DNA from: an uncultured Rikenellaceae bacterium
Lineage (GTDB): Bacteria; Bacteroidota; Bacteroidia; Bacteroidales; Rikenellaceae
NCBI GenBank assembly: GCA_944321925.1
Contig: CALUND010000016.1
Location: 1-64,000, forward strand
Direction of reading: 5' to 3'
DNA length: 64,000 nucleotides
Positions 37,501-45,925 of this stretch are shown in pieces. The notes beneath the pieces are model-generated. The model was not told the origin of the DNA, ran no database searches, and was given only the letters and a program-made list of their open reading frames with translations. Both the position numbers and the translations under genes were made by a program. How positions within the stretch are numbered: the stretch's first letter is position 1; the number at the start of each line of letters is the position of its first letter.

Positions 37501-38208
37501 GGCATGGGAGAGCGAGATGCAGAAAGCCTCGACGGTCTGCCCGGAGAGGGTGCGGCCGCTGACGTCGGCCAGCGTACCCGACGCCATGACGGGAATCTTT
37601 ATGCCCCGTTCTTCGGCGAGGGTGTCGATGGCGAAGAGGGCAGCTTTGGCGTTGAGGGTGTCGAAGATGGTCTCCACAAGCAGGAGATCGGCTCCGCCGT
37701 CGATCAATCCCCGGGCCTGGTCGCGGTAAGCATCGACCAGTTGGGTGAAGGTGACCTCGCGGGCGGCGGGATTGGCCACGTCGGCCGAGAGGGAGGCTGT
37801 TCGGTTGGTCGGACCCATCGATCCGGCGACGAACCGGGGTTTCGAGGGGTTGCGAAGCGTGAAACGATCGGCCGATCGACGGGCGATGCGGGCTGCTTCG
37901 CGACTGATCTCGTAGGCATGATCCTGCAGCGCATAATCGGCCAGCGAGACGGCGTTGGCATTGAAACTGTCGGTCGAGATGAGGTCGGCTCCGGCAGTCA
38001 GGTAGGCGTCGTGTATTTTTTCGATGACCTCGGGACGGGTCAGAACCAACAGGTCGTTGCATCCCTTGAGCGGATTGTCCCACGCGGCGAATCGATCGCC
38101 CCGATAGTCCTCTTCCGTCAGGTTGTAGCTTTGGATCATCGTGCCGAGTCCGCCGTCCAGTACGAGGATGCGGCGCTCGAGAGCTTCGTATAGCGAATAT
38201 TTAGCCAT
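34570..38208 (-). CDS. metH: Cobalamin-dependent methionine synthase
   Basis: This 1212-aa four-module enzyme transfers the methyl group of 5-methyl-THF through cobalamin to homocysteine. The homocysteine domain (1-330) has zinc ligands Cys245, Cys308 and Cys309 ('[10 protein letters not shown]'). The pterin-binding domain starts near 350 ('[14 protein letters not shown]'). The cobalamin cap and Rossmann domain have '[10 protein letters not shown]' (His758 as cobalt ligand). The reactivation domain that binds S-adenosylmethionine is at the C-terminus. It begins 10 nt after a glutaminyl cyclase gene and is followed by metF. No riboswitch is visible, because the promoter is upstream of the cyclase. 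Confidence 0.97.
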   Translation of the reverse strand: MAKYSLYEALERRILVLDGGLGTMIQSYNLTEEDYRGDRFAAWDNPLKGCNDLLVLTRPEVIEKIHDAYLTAGADLISTDSFNANAVSLADYALQDHAYEISREAARIARRSADRFTLRNPSKPRFVAGSMGPTNRTASLSADVANPAAREVTFTQLVDAYRDQARGLIDGGADLLLVETIFDTLNAKAALFAIDTLAEERGIKIPVMASGTLADVSGRTLSGQTVEAFCISLSHADLLTIGLNCAFGAKQLRPYLERLAAVAECRISAHPNAGLPNVMGGYDETPEMFAADVEEYLREGIVNIIGGCCGTTPEHIRLVAAKASAYTPRPLPANRHLTQLSGLEPLTITPEANFINIGERTNVAGSARFARLIREENFDEALSIARQQVESGAQIIDVCMDDGLIDGPQAMTRFLNLAASEPEVARVPFMIDSSNWEVLEAGLRCTQGKSIVNSISLKEGETEFLRRAALIHRYGAAAVVMLFDEQGQADTLSRKIEVAKRAYELLTTNGFPAEEIIFDPNVLAVATGIEQHDNYGVDFIEACRWIKQNLPYAKVSGGVSNLSFSFRGNNPVREAMHSVFLYHAIAAGMDMGIVNPAMLRIYSDIEPELLELCEDVVLNRRPDATERLSKYAEKMKAEPSKGGATEDHHDSWRDKPLAERIGYAMLKGIADHIADDALEAYHELGAPLEVIDRMLMPAMNEVGELFGAGKMFLPQVVKSARVMKKAVEVLTPFIEKQGEKQGASAGRFLIATVKGDVHDIGKNIVSVVIACNGYEVNDLGVMVEAERIVDEAVRWKADVIGLSGLITPSLEEMIRVVKELERRKLTIPVVIGGATTSDLHTAVKIAPAYSGVVVHSRDASDNVRILASLMSPERESYIASVREKQAAERDLYAQKEQLRTIRPLAEARMHRRIKQAEEIVVPKHTGKVVFHDFDIAEAERFIDWNFFFASWEIKGRYPEIFDSPEKGAEARKLFDDACQLLNRIKKEKLLHLDGVAGIFPARSEGDDIFIRNSKGEEIRLAQLRSQSNASDSSLSVADYVADAATGQDYVGVFAVTGGVGLKELAEQFRAEGDDYSAIMSKLLADRLTEAFAEAMHAFIREEMWGYQQEPSDPKAAIAGKYPGLRFAFGYPATPDHSLKQEVFRLLGVEAVTPMRLTENYMINPGEALCGLIVADPGARYFTLGTLSEEQLADYAARRNKSAEEIKKLILKI

Positions 38209-38218
38209 TTTTTTGTCG

Positions 38219-39040
38219 TCAGTGCTTTTCGATGAGTTCCACCTCGAAGAGTTTGTTCCAGTTTTTGCCTGTCACGAAGAGGCGCCGGTTTTCGGGATCC
38301 CAGGCGATTCCGTTGAGGACGTCGGTGTCGTAGGTGATGTCGGCGGGTCCGAGCAGCCCTTTCATGTCGATTGTCCCGGTCACCTGGCCCGTAGCGGGAT
38401 CGATGATCACGATGCGATCGGTCAGGTAGACGTTGGCCCAGATCGCGCCGTCGATCCATTCGAGTTCATTCAGGTTCTCCACGACACTGCCCGTCTCGCG
38501 TACCGGGATCGTCTTTTCGCATTGGAAGGTGGCGGGATCGATGACACGGATCAGGGAGCTGCCGTCCGACATGTAGAGTTTCTCTCCGTCGGTCGTGAGT
38601 CCCCAGCCTTCGCCTCCGTAGACGAATTCGCCTGTTTTCTCGAACGTTTCGGCATCGTAGATGAAGACTTTGCCTTCGCGCCAGGTGAGTTGGTAGATTT
38701 TGCCGTCGAGCAGGGCGATGCCTTCTCCGAAGAATCTTCTCTCGAGCGGGTGCTCCTGAACGGTTTTGCCGGAGGAGAGCTCCACCTTTTTCAGGGCCGA
38801 GCGGCCATATTCGCCGGTTCCTTCGTAGAGGTAACCGTTGTGCCAGAGCAGACCTTGGGTGTAGGATTTCGTGTCGTGGGGAAATATTTTTACGATGCGA
38901 TATCCGTAACGGGTCGGCTGTTGGTTTTTCGCGACGGTAGAGACGGTTTGTAACGCGGCAGCGGTGCCTGTATGTCCGTTTCGGCCTCCGCAGGATAGAA
39001 GCATGTACCCGGTCAGAAAAAGGACGAGAAGGTGTCGCAT
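38219..39040 (-). CDS. Glutaminyl-peptide cyclotransferase (plant/bacterial type), lipoprotein
   Basis: This 273-aa protein has a signal peptide with lipobox LLSCG and a five-bladed propeller of the glutamine cyclotransferase family. The family's start motif '[14 protein letters not shown]...[11 protein letters not shown]' is clear, with later '[18 protein letters not shown]' and '[19 protein letters not shown]'. It converts N-terminal Gln of exported proteins to pyroglutamate. The start at 39040 is preferred to 39064 because the -7 box lies at 39065-39073. It is the first gene of the metH-metF-M20 operon. Confidence 0.88.
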   Translation of the reverse strand: MRHLLVLFLTGYMLLSCGGRNGHTGTAAALQTVSTVAKNQQPTRYGYRIVKIFPHDTKSYTQGLLWHNGYLYEGTGEYGRSALKKVELSSGKTVQEHPLERRFFGEGIALLDGKIYQLTWREGKVFIYDAETFEKTGEFVYGGEGWGLTTDGEKLYMSDGSSLIRVIDPATFQCEKTIPVRETGSVVENLNELEWIDGAIWANVYLTDRIVIIDPATGQVTGTIDMKGLLGPADITYDTDVLNGIAWDPENRRLFVTGKNWNKLFEVELIEKH

Positions 39041-39064
39041 GATGAAATAGGAAATTCTTATCAT

Positions 39065-39073
39065 GCAAAGATA
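39065..39073 (-). promoter_or_regulatory. Promoter -7 box of the cyclase-metH-metF operon
   Basis: TATCTTTGC on the minus strand, 24 nt upstream of the chosen start codon. It stands back to back with the serS -7 box. Confidence 0.6.
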
Positions 39074-39085
39074 GGAAAAAAACCG

Positions 39086-39094
39086 TATCTTTGC
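39086..39094 (+). promoter_or_regulatory. serS promoter -7 box
   Basis: TATCTTTGC on the plus strand, 28 nt before the serS ATG. Only 12 bp separate it from the divergent -7 box on the other strand. Confidence 0.6.
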
Positions 39095-39122
39095 GAATCG
39101 AACGCCAAACAGATATGCAGTT

Positions 39123-40394
39123 ATGCTTACATTGAAACAGATAAGAGGCGACCGTGAACGTACCATCGAGCGTCTGGCCGTCAAGGGAGTCGACGCTGCC
39201 GGGACGGTGGCGCACATCGAAGAGTTGGATGATCGTCGCAAAGGGGTGCAGGTGGAGTTGGAGACCCTGCAGGCCCGCCAGAATGCTACCGCCAAACAGA
39301 TCGGACGACTGCTGGCCGAAGGGAAAAAGGAGGAGGCCGAAGCGGCGAAGACCGAAGTGTCGGGCATCAAGGAGCGTGTGCGTGAACTGGAAGCAGAGAT
39401 GAAACGCGTCACGGAGGAGTTGGAGCGTACGATCGTTTCGTTGCCGAACCTGCCTGCCGATATCGTTCCGCACGGCCGTACGGCGGCGGATAATCTCGTG
39501 GTGAAACTCGTCGACAACTATCCGGATTTGCCCGAGAACGCACTTCCGCATTGGGAGTTGGCGGCCAAGTACGATATCATCGATTTCGAACTGGGTGTCA
39601 AACTGACGGGTGCCGGATTCCCTGTCTACAAAGGACAAGGGGCTGCGTTGCAGCGTGCGCTGATCGCCTTTTTCCTCGATCGCAACACGGCTGCGGGCTA
39701 CCGGGAAGTGCAGCCTCCGTTGATGGTTAACGAGGCGTCGGGATTCGGTACGGGACAGTTGCCCGACAAGGAGGGGCAGATGTACCATGTGACGGTGGAT
39801 AATTTCTATCTGATCCCGACCGCCGAGGTGCCGGTAACGAATATTTATCGCGATGTGATCGTCGACGAGAAAGACCTGCCGATTCGTTTGACCGCCTATA
39901 CGCCCTGTTTCCGTCGCGAGGCCGGCTCGTATGGCAAGGATGTGCGCGGGTTGAACCGGCTCCATCAGTTCGACAAGGTGGAGATCGTTCGTATCGAGCA
40001 TCCGGATCGTTCCTATCAGGCTCTCGACGAGATGGTTGCCCATGTGGAGACCCTCGTACAGGCGTTGGGACTCCCTTATCGGATTTTGCGTCTGTGCGGT
40101 GGCGACATGAGTTTCACCTCCGCATTGACCTACGACTTCGAGGTCTTCTCTGCTGCGCAAAAGAGATGGCTGGAGGTCTCCTCCGTATCGAATTTCGAGT
40201 CGTTCCAGGCCAATCGTCTGAAACTCCGCTATCGTACGCCCGACAAGAAAATTCAGTTGGCGCATACGCTCAACGGAAGTTCGCTCGCCCTGCCCCGTAT
40301 CGTGGCCGCTCTGCTGGAGAACTACCAGACTCCGGACGGGATCGTCATTCCGGAGGTGTTGCGTCCCTATACGCGTTTCGACATGATCAAATAA
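39123..40394 (+). CDS. serS: Seryl-tRNA synthetase
   Basis: This 423-aa class II aminoacyl-tRNA synthetase charges tRNA-Ser. Residues about 25-110 form the long antiparallel coiled-coil arm rich in Glu, Lys and Ala. The catalytic core has motif 2 'CFRREAGSYG' and motif 3 with 'SNFESFQANRLKLRYR' and 'LNGSSLALPRIVAALLENYQ'. Length and start ('MLTLKQIRGDRERTI') are standard. It has its own promoter and is divergent from the cyclase-metH operon. Confidence 0.97.
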   Translation: MLTLKQIRGDRERTIERLAVKGVDAAGTVAHIEELDDRRKGVQVELETLQARQNATAKQIGRLLAEGKKEEAEAAKTEVSGIKERVRELEAEMKRVTEELERTIVSLPNLPADIVPHGRTAADNLVVKLVDNYPDLPENALPHWELAAKYDIIDFELGVKLTGAGFPVYKGQGAALQRALIAFFLDRNTAAGYREVQPPLMVNEASGFGTGQLPDKEGQMYHVTVDNFYLIPTAEVPVTNIYRDVIVDEKDLPIRLTAYTPCFRREAGSYGKDVRGLNRLHQFDKVEIVRIEHPDRSYQALDEMVAHVETLVQALGLPYRILRLCGGDMSFTSALTYDFEVFSAAQKRWLEVSSVSNFESFQANRLKLRYRTPDKKIQLAHTLNGSSLALPRIVAALLENYQTPDGIVIPEVLRPYTRFDMIK

Positions 40395-40403
40395 TCGAAA
40401 GCA

Positions 40404-40435
40404 TTTGCAGGATGGGGGAATTTTCCTATATTTGC
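40404..40435 (+). promoter_or_regulatory. Ferredoxin gene promoter
   Basis: TTTG (40404-40407), exactly 19 nt, TATATTTGC (40427-40435). This is a textbook Bacteroidetes promoter, 38 nt before the ATG. Confidence 0.85.
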
Positions 40436-40473
40436 AGAACCAACAATTTTATTAAATCTAAATCTCTTTTGTA

Positions 40474-40644
40474 ATGGCTTACAAGATTGATCCCGATACC
40501 TGTATCGCATGCGGTACCTGTATCGACGAATGCCCGGTGAGCGCAATCTCTGCAGGGGACTACTACGTGATCGATCCGGCAAAATGCACGGATTGCGGCA
40601 CTTGTGCCGGTGTTTGCCCCGTAGAGGCGATTCACCCCGAATAG
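40474..40644 (+). CDS. 2[4Fe-4S] ferredoxin (56 aa)
   Basis: This small protein has two clostridial-type cluster motifs, CxxCxxCxxxCP: 'CIACGTCIDECP' and 'CTDCGTCAGVCP'. The second Cys quartet is completed by the first half and vice versa, giving two low-potential [4Fe-4S] clusters. It carries electrons in the cytoplasm, for example for pyruvate:ferredoxin oxidoreductase or Rnf. It has a perfect promoter and its own strong terminator, so it is a monocistronic and probably highly expressed gene. Confidence 0.95.
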   Translation: MAYKIDPDTCIACGTCIDECPVSAISAGDYYVIDPAKCTDCGTCAGVCPVEAIHPE

Positions 40645-40668
40645 TTCACGGACACAGTGAATTTCTGG

Positions 40669-40702
40669 CAGGTCTGTCCCAACGGGGCAGACCTGTTTTT
40701 TT
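40669..40702 (+). terminator. Ferredoxin terminator
   Basis: A 12-bp stem CAGGTCTGTCCC / GGGGCAGACCTG (one G-U pair) with a 3-nt loop is followed by seven Ts. Confidence 0.9.
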
Positions 40703-40744
40703 GCATCGAAAAGAGAAAAAGTATCTCAGACGGAGAGCTCTTTT

Positions 40745-42481
40745 TCAGAGGGTCGGTTTCGGATCTTCGCAAATGGCATCGTAGATGGCCTGTTGCAGGG
40801 TGTAACGGATGCGGCTGTCGAAAAATGCGGGATGGTTGCGCGTGGGATGGACCCGATTGGTAAGCAGGATGTAGATGAGCTGTTTGTCGGGATCGATCCA
40901 GAAGAACGTGCCGGTGAAGCCGGAATGCCCGTAGCTGTCGGGGGAGACGCAGGCTGCCGGATAACACTCCTCCATGGAGAGGGTGTCGTTGCCGGGGAGC
41001 GGCCGGTCGAATCCGAGACCCCGACGGTTCTCGTTTTGCGGATATTGCGTGCGGATAAACTCCGCAATGGTCTCCGGTTTGAGGTATTGTCTGCCTCCGT
41101 AGGTTCCTCCGTTGAGCAGCATCTGGCAGATTTTGGCCAGATCGCCTGCATTCGAAAAGAGTCCTGCATTGCCCGAGACGCCGCCGAGCAGAGCGGCCGA
41201 TTCGTCGTGGACGTAGCCTCGTACGGTGGCAAACCGGAAATATTCGTCGTTTTCCGTCGGGACGATCTGATTGAGCGGCACTTTGTCTGCTGGGTTGAAA
41301 AGCAGGTGGGCGCCTAACGGAGCGTAGAACTCTTTTTCAAGGTATTTCTCATAGCTTGTTCCGGTCAGCTGTCCGATTACGGAGGGGAAAAGCATGAAGG
41401 GGAGATCCGTGTAGCGGTAACGTTTCGACCGGAGCGGTATCTCGGCAATCGACTGCAACAGCTTGTCCCGGTAGCTTTTTTTCAGGAACATGTTGTGGTA
41501 GACCTTCACCGGGTATTCGTCGTTGGGGGTGTAGCGGAATGCATCTTGGGCAAAGAAGGTGGTGTCGTTGCGAACCAGTTTCAAGGGAACGACGCTTGCC
41601 GGAAGTCCCGATTGGTGTGCCAGCAGTTCACGCAGAGTGATCCGTTGTTTGTCGGGTCGGCGGAACGATTTCCAATAGGTCGAGAAGGGGGCGTCCAGAT
41701 CCATTTCCCCCTCCTCCACGAGCTTCATCAGGGCCAAGGTCGCCCCGAATATCTTCGACAGGGAGGCCAGGTCGTAGAGTTGGTGGTCGTCGACCGGAGT
41801 GAGTTCGTTGTAGGTCTGGTAGCCGTAACTTTTTTCGAGTACGATCTTTCCGTTTTTTGCCACGAGCAATTGGCAGCCGGGGAAAGCGTGCTCTTCGATT
41901 GCTGCCTTGATTAAAGAGTCGGTGGTCGTGCAGAGTTGCAGGCTGTCCATTCCCATTTCATTGGGGGAAGCATATCCCAGTCGGATAGGGGCAGCATTAT
42001 TTCCGGGAAGCGCTGTTCCTCCGAAGATCATCTGCGCCATCTTTTCGAGGCGATCCGGAGCGTCGTTGTCTGAACTGAGCACCGCAAGGCTTTTCAGCGA
42101 ACTGATCAGCGAGGGTGCGGGTTTGTAGCTGAATACCAGAATTGCATGCGACTCGACGCGCGGATGGGCGCGAAGGAAGCGCAAGGCCTCGGCCTCTTCG
42201 TTCCGGTCGATGCAGAGGAAAAAGAGGTTGTAATCGGAATAGACCTTTTCGGCGTTGCGATTGGCTGTCAAAGTGGCCATCGGCATGTATCGGGCTACCA
42301 TTCGTTCGAATACGGGTTCCGAACGGTCGGAAGGCATGCGGATGATCGCCGCGTGTTTCTCTTCCAGATCGGTCAAGGGCAGTAAGGCGTCGGTATTTCG
42401 TAGCAGAACGACCGGTGCGGCGGATAGCCTTGCTGCCGGAACGAACAGCAGCAGGATAAAAAACAACAGTAGCTTTTTCAT
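40745..42481 (-). CDS. Serine hydrolase (beta-lactamase/S12 type) with GH3 C-terminal-like N-domain
   Basis: This is a 578-aa exported protein. After the signal peptide (1-21), residues about 22-165 ('VVLLRNTDALLPLTD') resemble the alpha/beta C-terminal domain of GH3 beta-hexosaminidases. Residues from about 180 are a class C beta-lactamase-like hydrolase with SLSK (Ser240, Lys243), a Tyr-containing 'YRYTDLPFML' segment and 'GHSGFTGTFFW' in place of KTG. The GH3 catalytic barrel is absent. The start at 42481 gives a proper signal peptide. The likely target is cell-wall peptide or a D-amino-acid ester, but this is unproven. Confidence 0.8.
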   Translation of the reverse strand: MKKLLLFFILLLFVPAARLSAAPVVLLRNTDALLPLTDLEEKHAAIIRMPSDRSEPVFERMVARYMPMATLTANRNAEKVYSDYNLFFLCIDRNEEAEALRFLRAHPRVESHAILVFSYKPAPSLISSLKSLAVLSSDNDAPDRLEKMAQMIFGGTALPGNNAAPIRLGYASPNEMGMDSLQLCTTTDSLIKAAIEEHAFPGCQLLVAKNGKIVLEKSYGYQTYNELTPVDDHQLYDLASLSKIFGATLALMKLVEEGEMDLDAPFSTYWKSFRRPDKQRITLRELLAHQSGLPASVVPLKLVRNDTTFFAQDAFRYTPNDEYPVKVYHNMFLKKSYRDKLLQSIAEIPLRSKRYRYTDLPFMLFPSVIGQLTGTSYEKYLEKEFYAPLGAHLLFNPADKVPLNQIVPTENDEYFRFATVRGYVHDESAALLGGVSGNAGLFSNAGDLAKICQMLLNGGTYGGRQYLKPETIAEFIRTQYPQNENRRGLGFDRPLPGNDTLSMEECYPAACVSPDSYGHSGFTGTFFWIDPDKQLIYILLTNRVHPTRNHPAFFDSRIRYTLQQAIYDAICEDPKPTL

Positions 42482-42530
42482 GGGAATCGGCGGAAATGAA
42501 TGGATAAAGATAACCATTGGCGGGCAGAAA

Positions 42531-42584
42531 AACAATTCCCGCGCCGTTCTTTTCTTCCATGTCGTTGGAACGGCGCGGGGAATT
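42531..42584 (-). terminator. Terminator after the plug-domain protein gene
   Basis: A 16-bp stem AATTCCCGCGCCGTTC / GAACGGCGCGGGGAATT with one bulge is followed by a T run on the minus strand. It separates two leftward genes. Confidence 0.75.
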
Positions 42585-42625
42585 TACGATCGGTCGTCCG
42601 GTTTTTGCCCGGACGAAATCACCGG

Positions 42626-45304
42626 TTATTCTCTTCGGATGACTCCTTCGGAGTGGAGGATCTGTCCGTCGGATGTGACCCCTTCCAGGATCAGATTGTA
42701 ACGGGTGGGATAGTCCGCCGTGTAGAATTCGATATGGGCCTGGCCGGTGGAGTCCGTTCGGATCGGTTCCCAGGCGATGGTTGTCCGCAGGTCGGGCTTT
42801 TTGTCTTCACGCACGGAGAAGACTTCGTATTTCGGTTGGTAGAAGGCTGTCGGAAGCCGGAATCCCAATTGGTCGACCAGCTTCACGGAGGGCAATACGC
42901 TGCGTTTCTGGATGAATCCCTGTTTTGTCCGGATGTTGATGACACCTCCGTCGCCGCGACCTCCGAACATGGCGGCATCGGCTCCGGCAATCACGTCGAT
43001 CGACTCTACGTCGTCCATCTGGATGGCCGACAGCATCTCGTTGTTCATGTCCACCTCCATGTCGTCGAGGAGCATGAGCGTCGGAATCTTGCCCGCCCGA
43101 ATGTAATAGGCATTGTCCCGGAAGGAGACGCTCGGCAGGGTCAACAGCGCTGTTTCGATCGTGCGGGTTCCGAACATGGTCAACTCTTCGCCGGTTTTCG
43201 TGTAGGTCGGCGTGATGCCGTAGAGACGCGGTCGGGCCTTTTCGATCGTCTGTCCGAGAACCTGAATGTCGTCGATCATCATCACCCGGATACCGCCTTC
43301 GTTGAAGTAACGCTCTTTGGCGTTGTTCAGGTAGATGTTGGGGGTGATGGTGGGTTGGGGCTTGTAGTAGAGCGGTTTGGGCAGCGAGATGCCGATGGCG
43401 GGAAATGTGTCGGGATCGAGCACCAGTTCGATGCCCCGTTTCCAGCCGTTTTTGGCCCGGGCCTCCACGATGTAGCGTGACACTTCGGGGATGTCGATGC
43501 CGCGGATGTGGAAATTCCCGTTTTCATTGAGTTGGAAATCGGCATGGAATCCGATGGTCGAGAGGCGGTAGGCTGGATCCATGATGGTGACGGTCGCATG
43601 TTTCGCCGCTTTTCCCGTGAATCCGATCACACGACCCGATATGGTCTGGAACTCTTCGGGAGCGATCTCGCGATCGGGAATCCGGCCGTTGAGCACTTCG
43701 GGAAGATCGAAGCGGCGCCATCCCTGAGTCAGAAGGAGTATGTCGAGGTTCTGAAGTCTTTCCGGAGCCTGGTCGATGAAGTAGTAGCCCGGGTCTTCGA
43801 TGTGGCCTCGCAGGTCGGATGTGAGCAGCAGGTAGGTGCGGATATCGCCGCCAAGCGAATCGGGATGCACACTGTTCGCATCCGTTACGGCCAGTGCGAA
43901 CTCTCCGGCCGCAGGTTTGCCTTCGTTGTCGGTGATACGCAGGTCGAGTTGTACTTTTTGCCGTTTGCCGTAGTTCTCCCGGTCCGGCAGAAATTGTGCG
44001 GAGGCATCCTTGCTGTTGTCGACGAAGAAGAGCCGTTCGGAGAGCAGGGCCCCGTTCTCCTTGTCCACCACGGCGATATGGGCGATGCCGTCGTCGAATG
44101 CCGTGGTCGGTGCGAGGGTCGGTTGAAGCACATTCTCGTCGGCGAAGACGATACGTCCTCGCGAATGGGCGATTACACCCAATCTTTGCAGATCGATGTC
44201 GCCGGTGACGAGCAGTTGATAGGAGACCTTTTCTTTGTGCCGGAGCAGTCGTACGGCACATCCTGTCGTCTGCACTTCAGGCAGTTCGAACCGACATTTG
44301 GCGCCGGTCGGGGTCTCCATTTCGGCCGAATAGCTCTCGCCTGCCTGGGGGATAAACGAAAAGACGCCCATTCCTTTGTGGACCGACCGAATGGTTTCCA
44401 CCGAGTCGCCGTTCTGGTTGAGGATATGGCCCGATACTTCCGTGCCCAGTCCGTTCACCGCGATGGCTTTGAAGGCGACACGTTGCAGTTGCCCGGCCAG
44501 CAGGTGTCCTCCCTCCGGAAAGAACTGTACGTCGAAATCGTCACCGAACGCAGGAATCCGGATGTGCCGTTTGAAGGGAAACTTCTCGTCGCGACTCTCC
44601 ACATCGATGTAGTTGTCGTGGTTGTTCGGCGTCGGGATAAACGAGAAATGGATTTTCCCTTCGTTGTCCGTCGAGGTGTATTTTTCGCTCTGTTCGCCGT
44701 CAACCGAGAGGATGTATTTGACCCGTATTTTTCCCAACGCTTCGTGGCTGGTGTTCGAGATTGTGATAGAACCCTTTACGCTGCCGTCGCTCGCTTGCGT
44801 ACAGGCGAGTTCGGTGAAGATGGCATCGTCGATCGTATTTCCGATTTCGATCGTGCGGCGGAAGAAGTAGTCTTCGGAGAAATTTTCCATCCAACGCGTG
44901 TAGCCTCTCAGTAGGTATTTCCCGGCGGGCAGAGCTGCCGGCAGTGCGATTGCGCTGTGGAATCCGAGCGAATCCTCCAGGATCTTTACCCGTTCGACTA
45001 CCTGGTTGTCGAGGTTGATCAATTCCACATAAATGAAACGGGTGGGAGTCTCCGGTTGATGCGTTACGGCGTTGACCAGATGGCCTTTGATCCAGATCGT
45101 ATCGCTTGCGCTGTAGTACGGTTTGTCGGTTTGCAGGTAGAGTTTTTCATCGAGACCTTTTTCGTAGAGAGCTCCGAATCCCGTCACGATGCGTTGCTCG
45201 AAGGGGGTGAGTTGCATCTCTTCTTGGCTCCATCCTTTCAGGGGATTCGAGAGCAGGAGAATGCTGAGGAGTGAAATGAAAACGGGAGGGAAAAGGTGTT
45301 TCAT
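42626..45304 (-). CDS. Barrel-less TonB-plug protein with macroglobulin-like domains
   Basis: This is an 892-aa exported protein. The N-terminal half has MG2-like beta-sandwich features ('EKLYLQTDKPYYSASDTIWIKGHLVNA', 'PAGKYLLRGYTRW'). Residues about 555-620 look like a carboxypeptidase-regulatory domain ('ISGRVIGFTGKAAKHATVTI'). Residues about 690-805 are a TonB-receptor plug ('LLLDDMEVD', 'VESIDVIAGADAAMFGGRGDGGVINIRTK'). No beta-barrel of normal length follows. Such proteins are widespread in Bacteroidetes, but their function is unsettled. It is a single gene with its own promoter. Confidence 0.8.
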   Translation of the reverse strand: MKHLFPPVFISLLSILLLSNPLKGWSQEEMQLTPFEQRIVTGFGALYEKGLDEKLYLQTDKPYYSASDTIWIKGHLVNAVTHQPETPTRFIYVELINLDNQVVERVKILEDSLGFHSAIALPAALPAGKYLLRGYTRWMENFSEDYFFRRTIEIGNTIDDAIFTELACTQASDGSVKGSITISNTSHEALGKIRVKYILSVDGEQSEKYTSTDNEGKIHFSFIPTPNNHDNYIDVESRDEKFPFKRHIRIPAFGDDFDVQFFPEGGHLLAGQLQRVAFKAIAVNGLGTEVSGHILNQNGDSVETIRSVHKGMGVFSFIPQAGESYSAEMETPTGAKCRFELPEVQTTGCAVRLLRHKEKVSYQLLVTGDIDLQRLGVIAHSRGRIVFADENVLQPTLAPTTAFDDGIAHIAVVDKENGALLSERLFFVDNSKDASAQFLPDRENYGKRQKVQLDLRITDNEGKPAAGEFALAVTDANSVHPDSLGGDIRTYLLLTSDLRGHIEDPGYYFIDQAPERLQNLDILLLTQGWRRFDLPEVLNGRIPDREIAPEEFQTISGRVIGFTGKAAKHATVTIMDPAYRLSTIGFHADFQLNENGNFHIRGIDIPEVSRYIVEARAKNGWKRGIELVLDPDTFPAIGISLPKPLYYKPQPTITPNIYLNNAKERYFNEGGIRVMMIDDIQVLGQTIEKARPRLYGITPTYTKTGEELTMFGTRTIETALLTLPSVSFRDNAYYIRAGKIPTLMLLDDMEVDMNNEMLSAIQMDDVESIDVIAGADAAMFGGRGDGGVINIRTKQGFIQKRSVLPSVKLVDQLGFRLPTAFYQPKYEVFSVREDKKPDLRTTIAWEPIRTDSTGQAHIEFYTADYPTRYNLILEGVTSDGQILHSEGVIRRE

Positions 45305-45376
45305 GGGTCGGAACTTTTTGTTAGTTGCGGTTTGGTTGTAGCGGAAAAACGGTTGTGCGGGCTGTCTTTCTTACGT

Positions 45377-45384
45377 CAAAGGTA
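45377..45384 (-). promoter_or_regulatory. -7 box for the plug-domain protein gene
   Basis: TACCTTTG on the minus strand, about 73 nt upstream of the ATG at 45304. Confidence 0.5.
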
Positions 45385-45847
45385 TGTAAAAATATAATAC
45401 TATGCAATACATAATTTCATTTGATTGCAATAACGTCTGTCCGGTGAGATCGTATTTTATGTAAAAAATTCATAAATAATGATTTATGTAAAGCGCTCGA
45501 TCGGTGAAAAGGTGAGATTTTCAAGTTTTGCGGGCCGAACATTTCCCAAATTCTTGTAAAAACAGAATCGAATGTTGTCGGTCCGGAAGTCAGGTTCGTT
45601 CGATTATTTTTGTGATACTGCAATCTTTTTATGTCTGTACAGGCATCATGGATGGCTTTTTCTCTTCGGCGAGGGCATATTTACGATCGGCCAGATATAC
45701 CGGATAAAAAAGCTGAGATCCATGCAAAGTGCTGTTCCCGGGGATACCGGACCACCTTATTTCCAAATATACGGAAGTATATTCTATATTTTTGTTTTCA
45801 GGGGATGAAACGGCAGAAATCGGGGGTCAACCGGAAACGCGATGGTT
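45385..45847. other. Gene-free, AT-rich intergenic stretch
   Basis: About 460 bases between the plug-protein promoter and the SAH hydrolase terminator. Overlapping short open frames have no coding character. I see no RNA gene or repeat here. Confidence 0.5.
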
Positions 45848-45880
45848 AAAAAAATCCGGCCTTTGTCCCAAAGGCCGGAT
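45848..45880 (-). terminator. Terminator of the rsfS...SAH hydrolase operon
   Basis: An 11-bp stem ATCCGGCCTTT / AAAGGCCGGAT with a 5-nt loop is followed on the minus strand by a T7 tract. It lies 46 nt past the stop codon. Confidence 0.88.
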
Positions 45881-45925
45881 TCCTGCGGGCCGAATATTTA
45901 CCCGCGGACCAGATAATTCGGAGTA

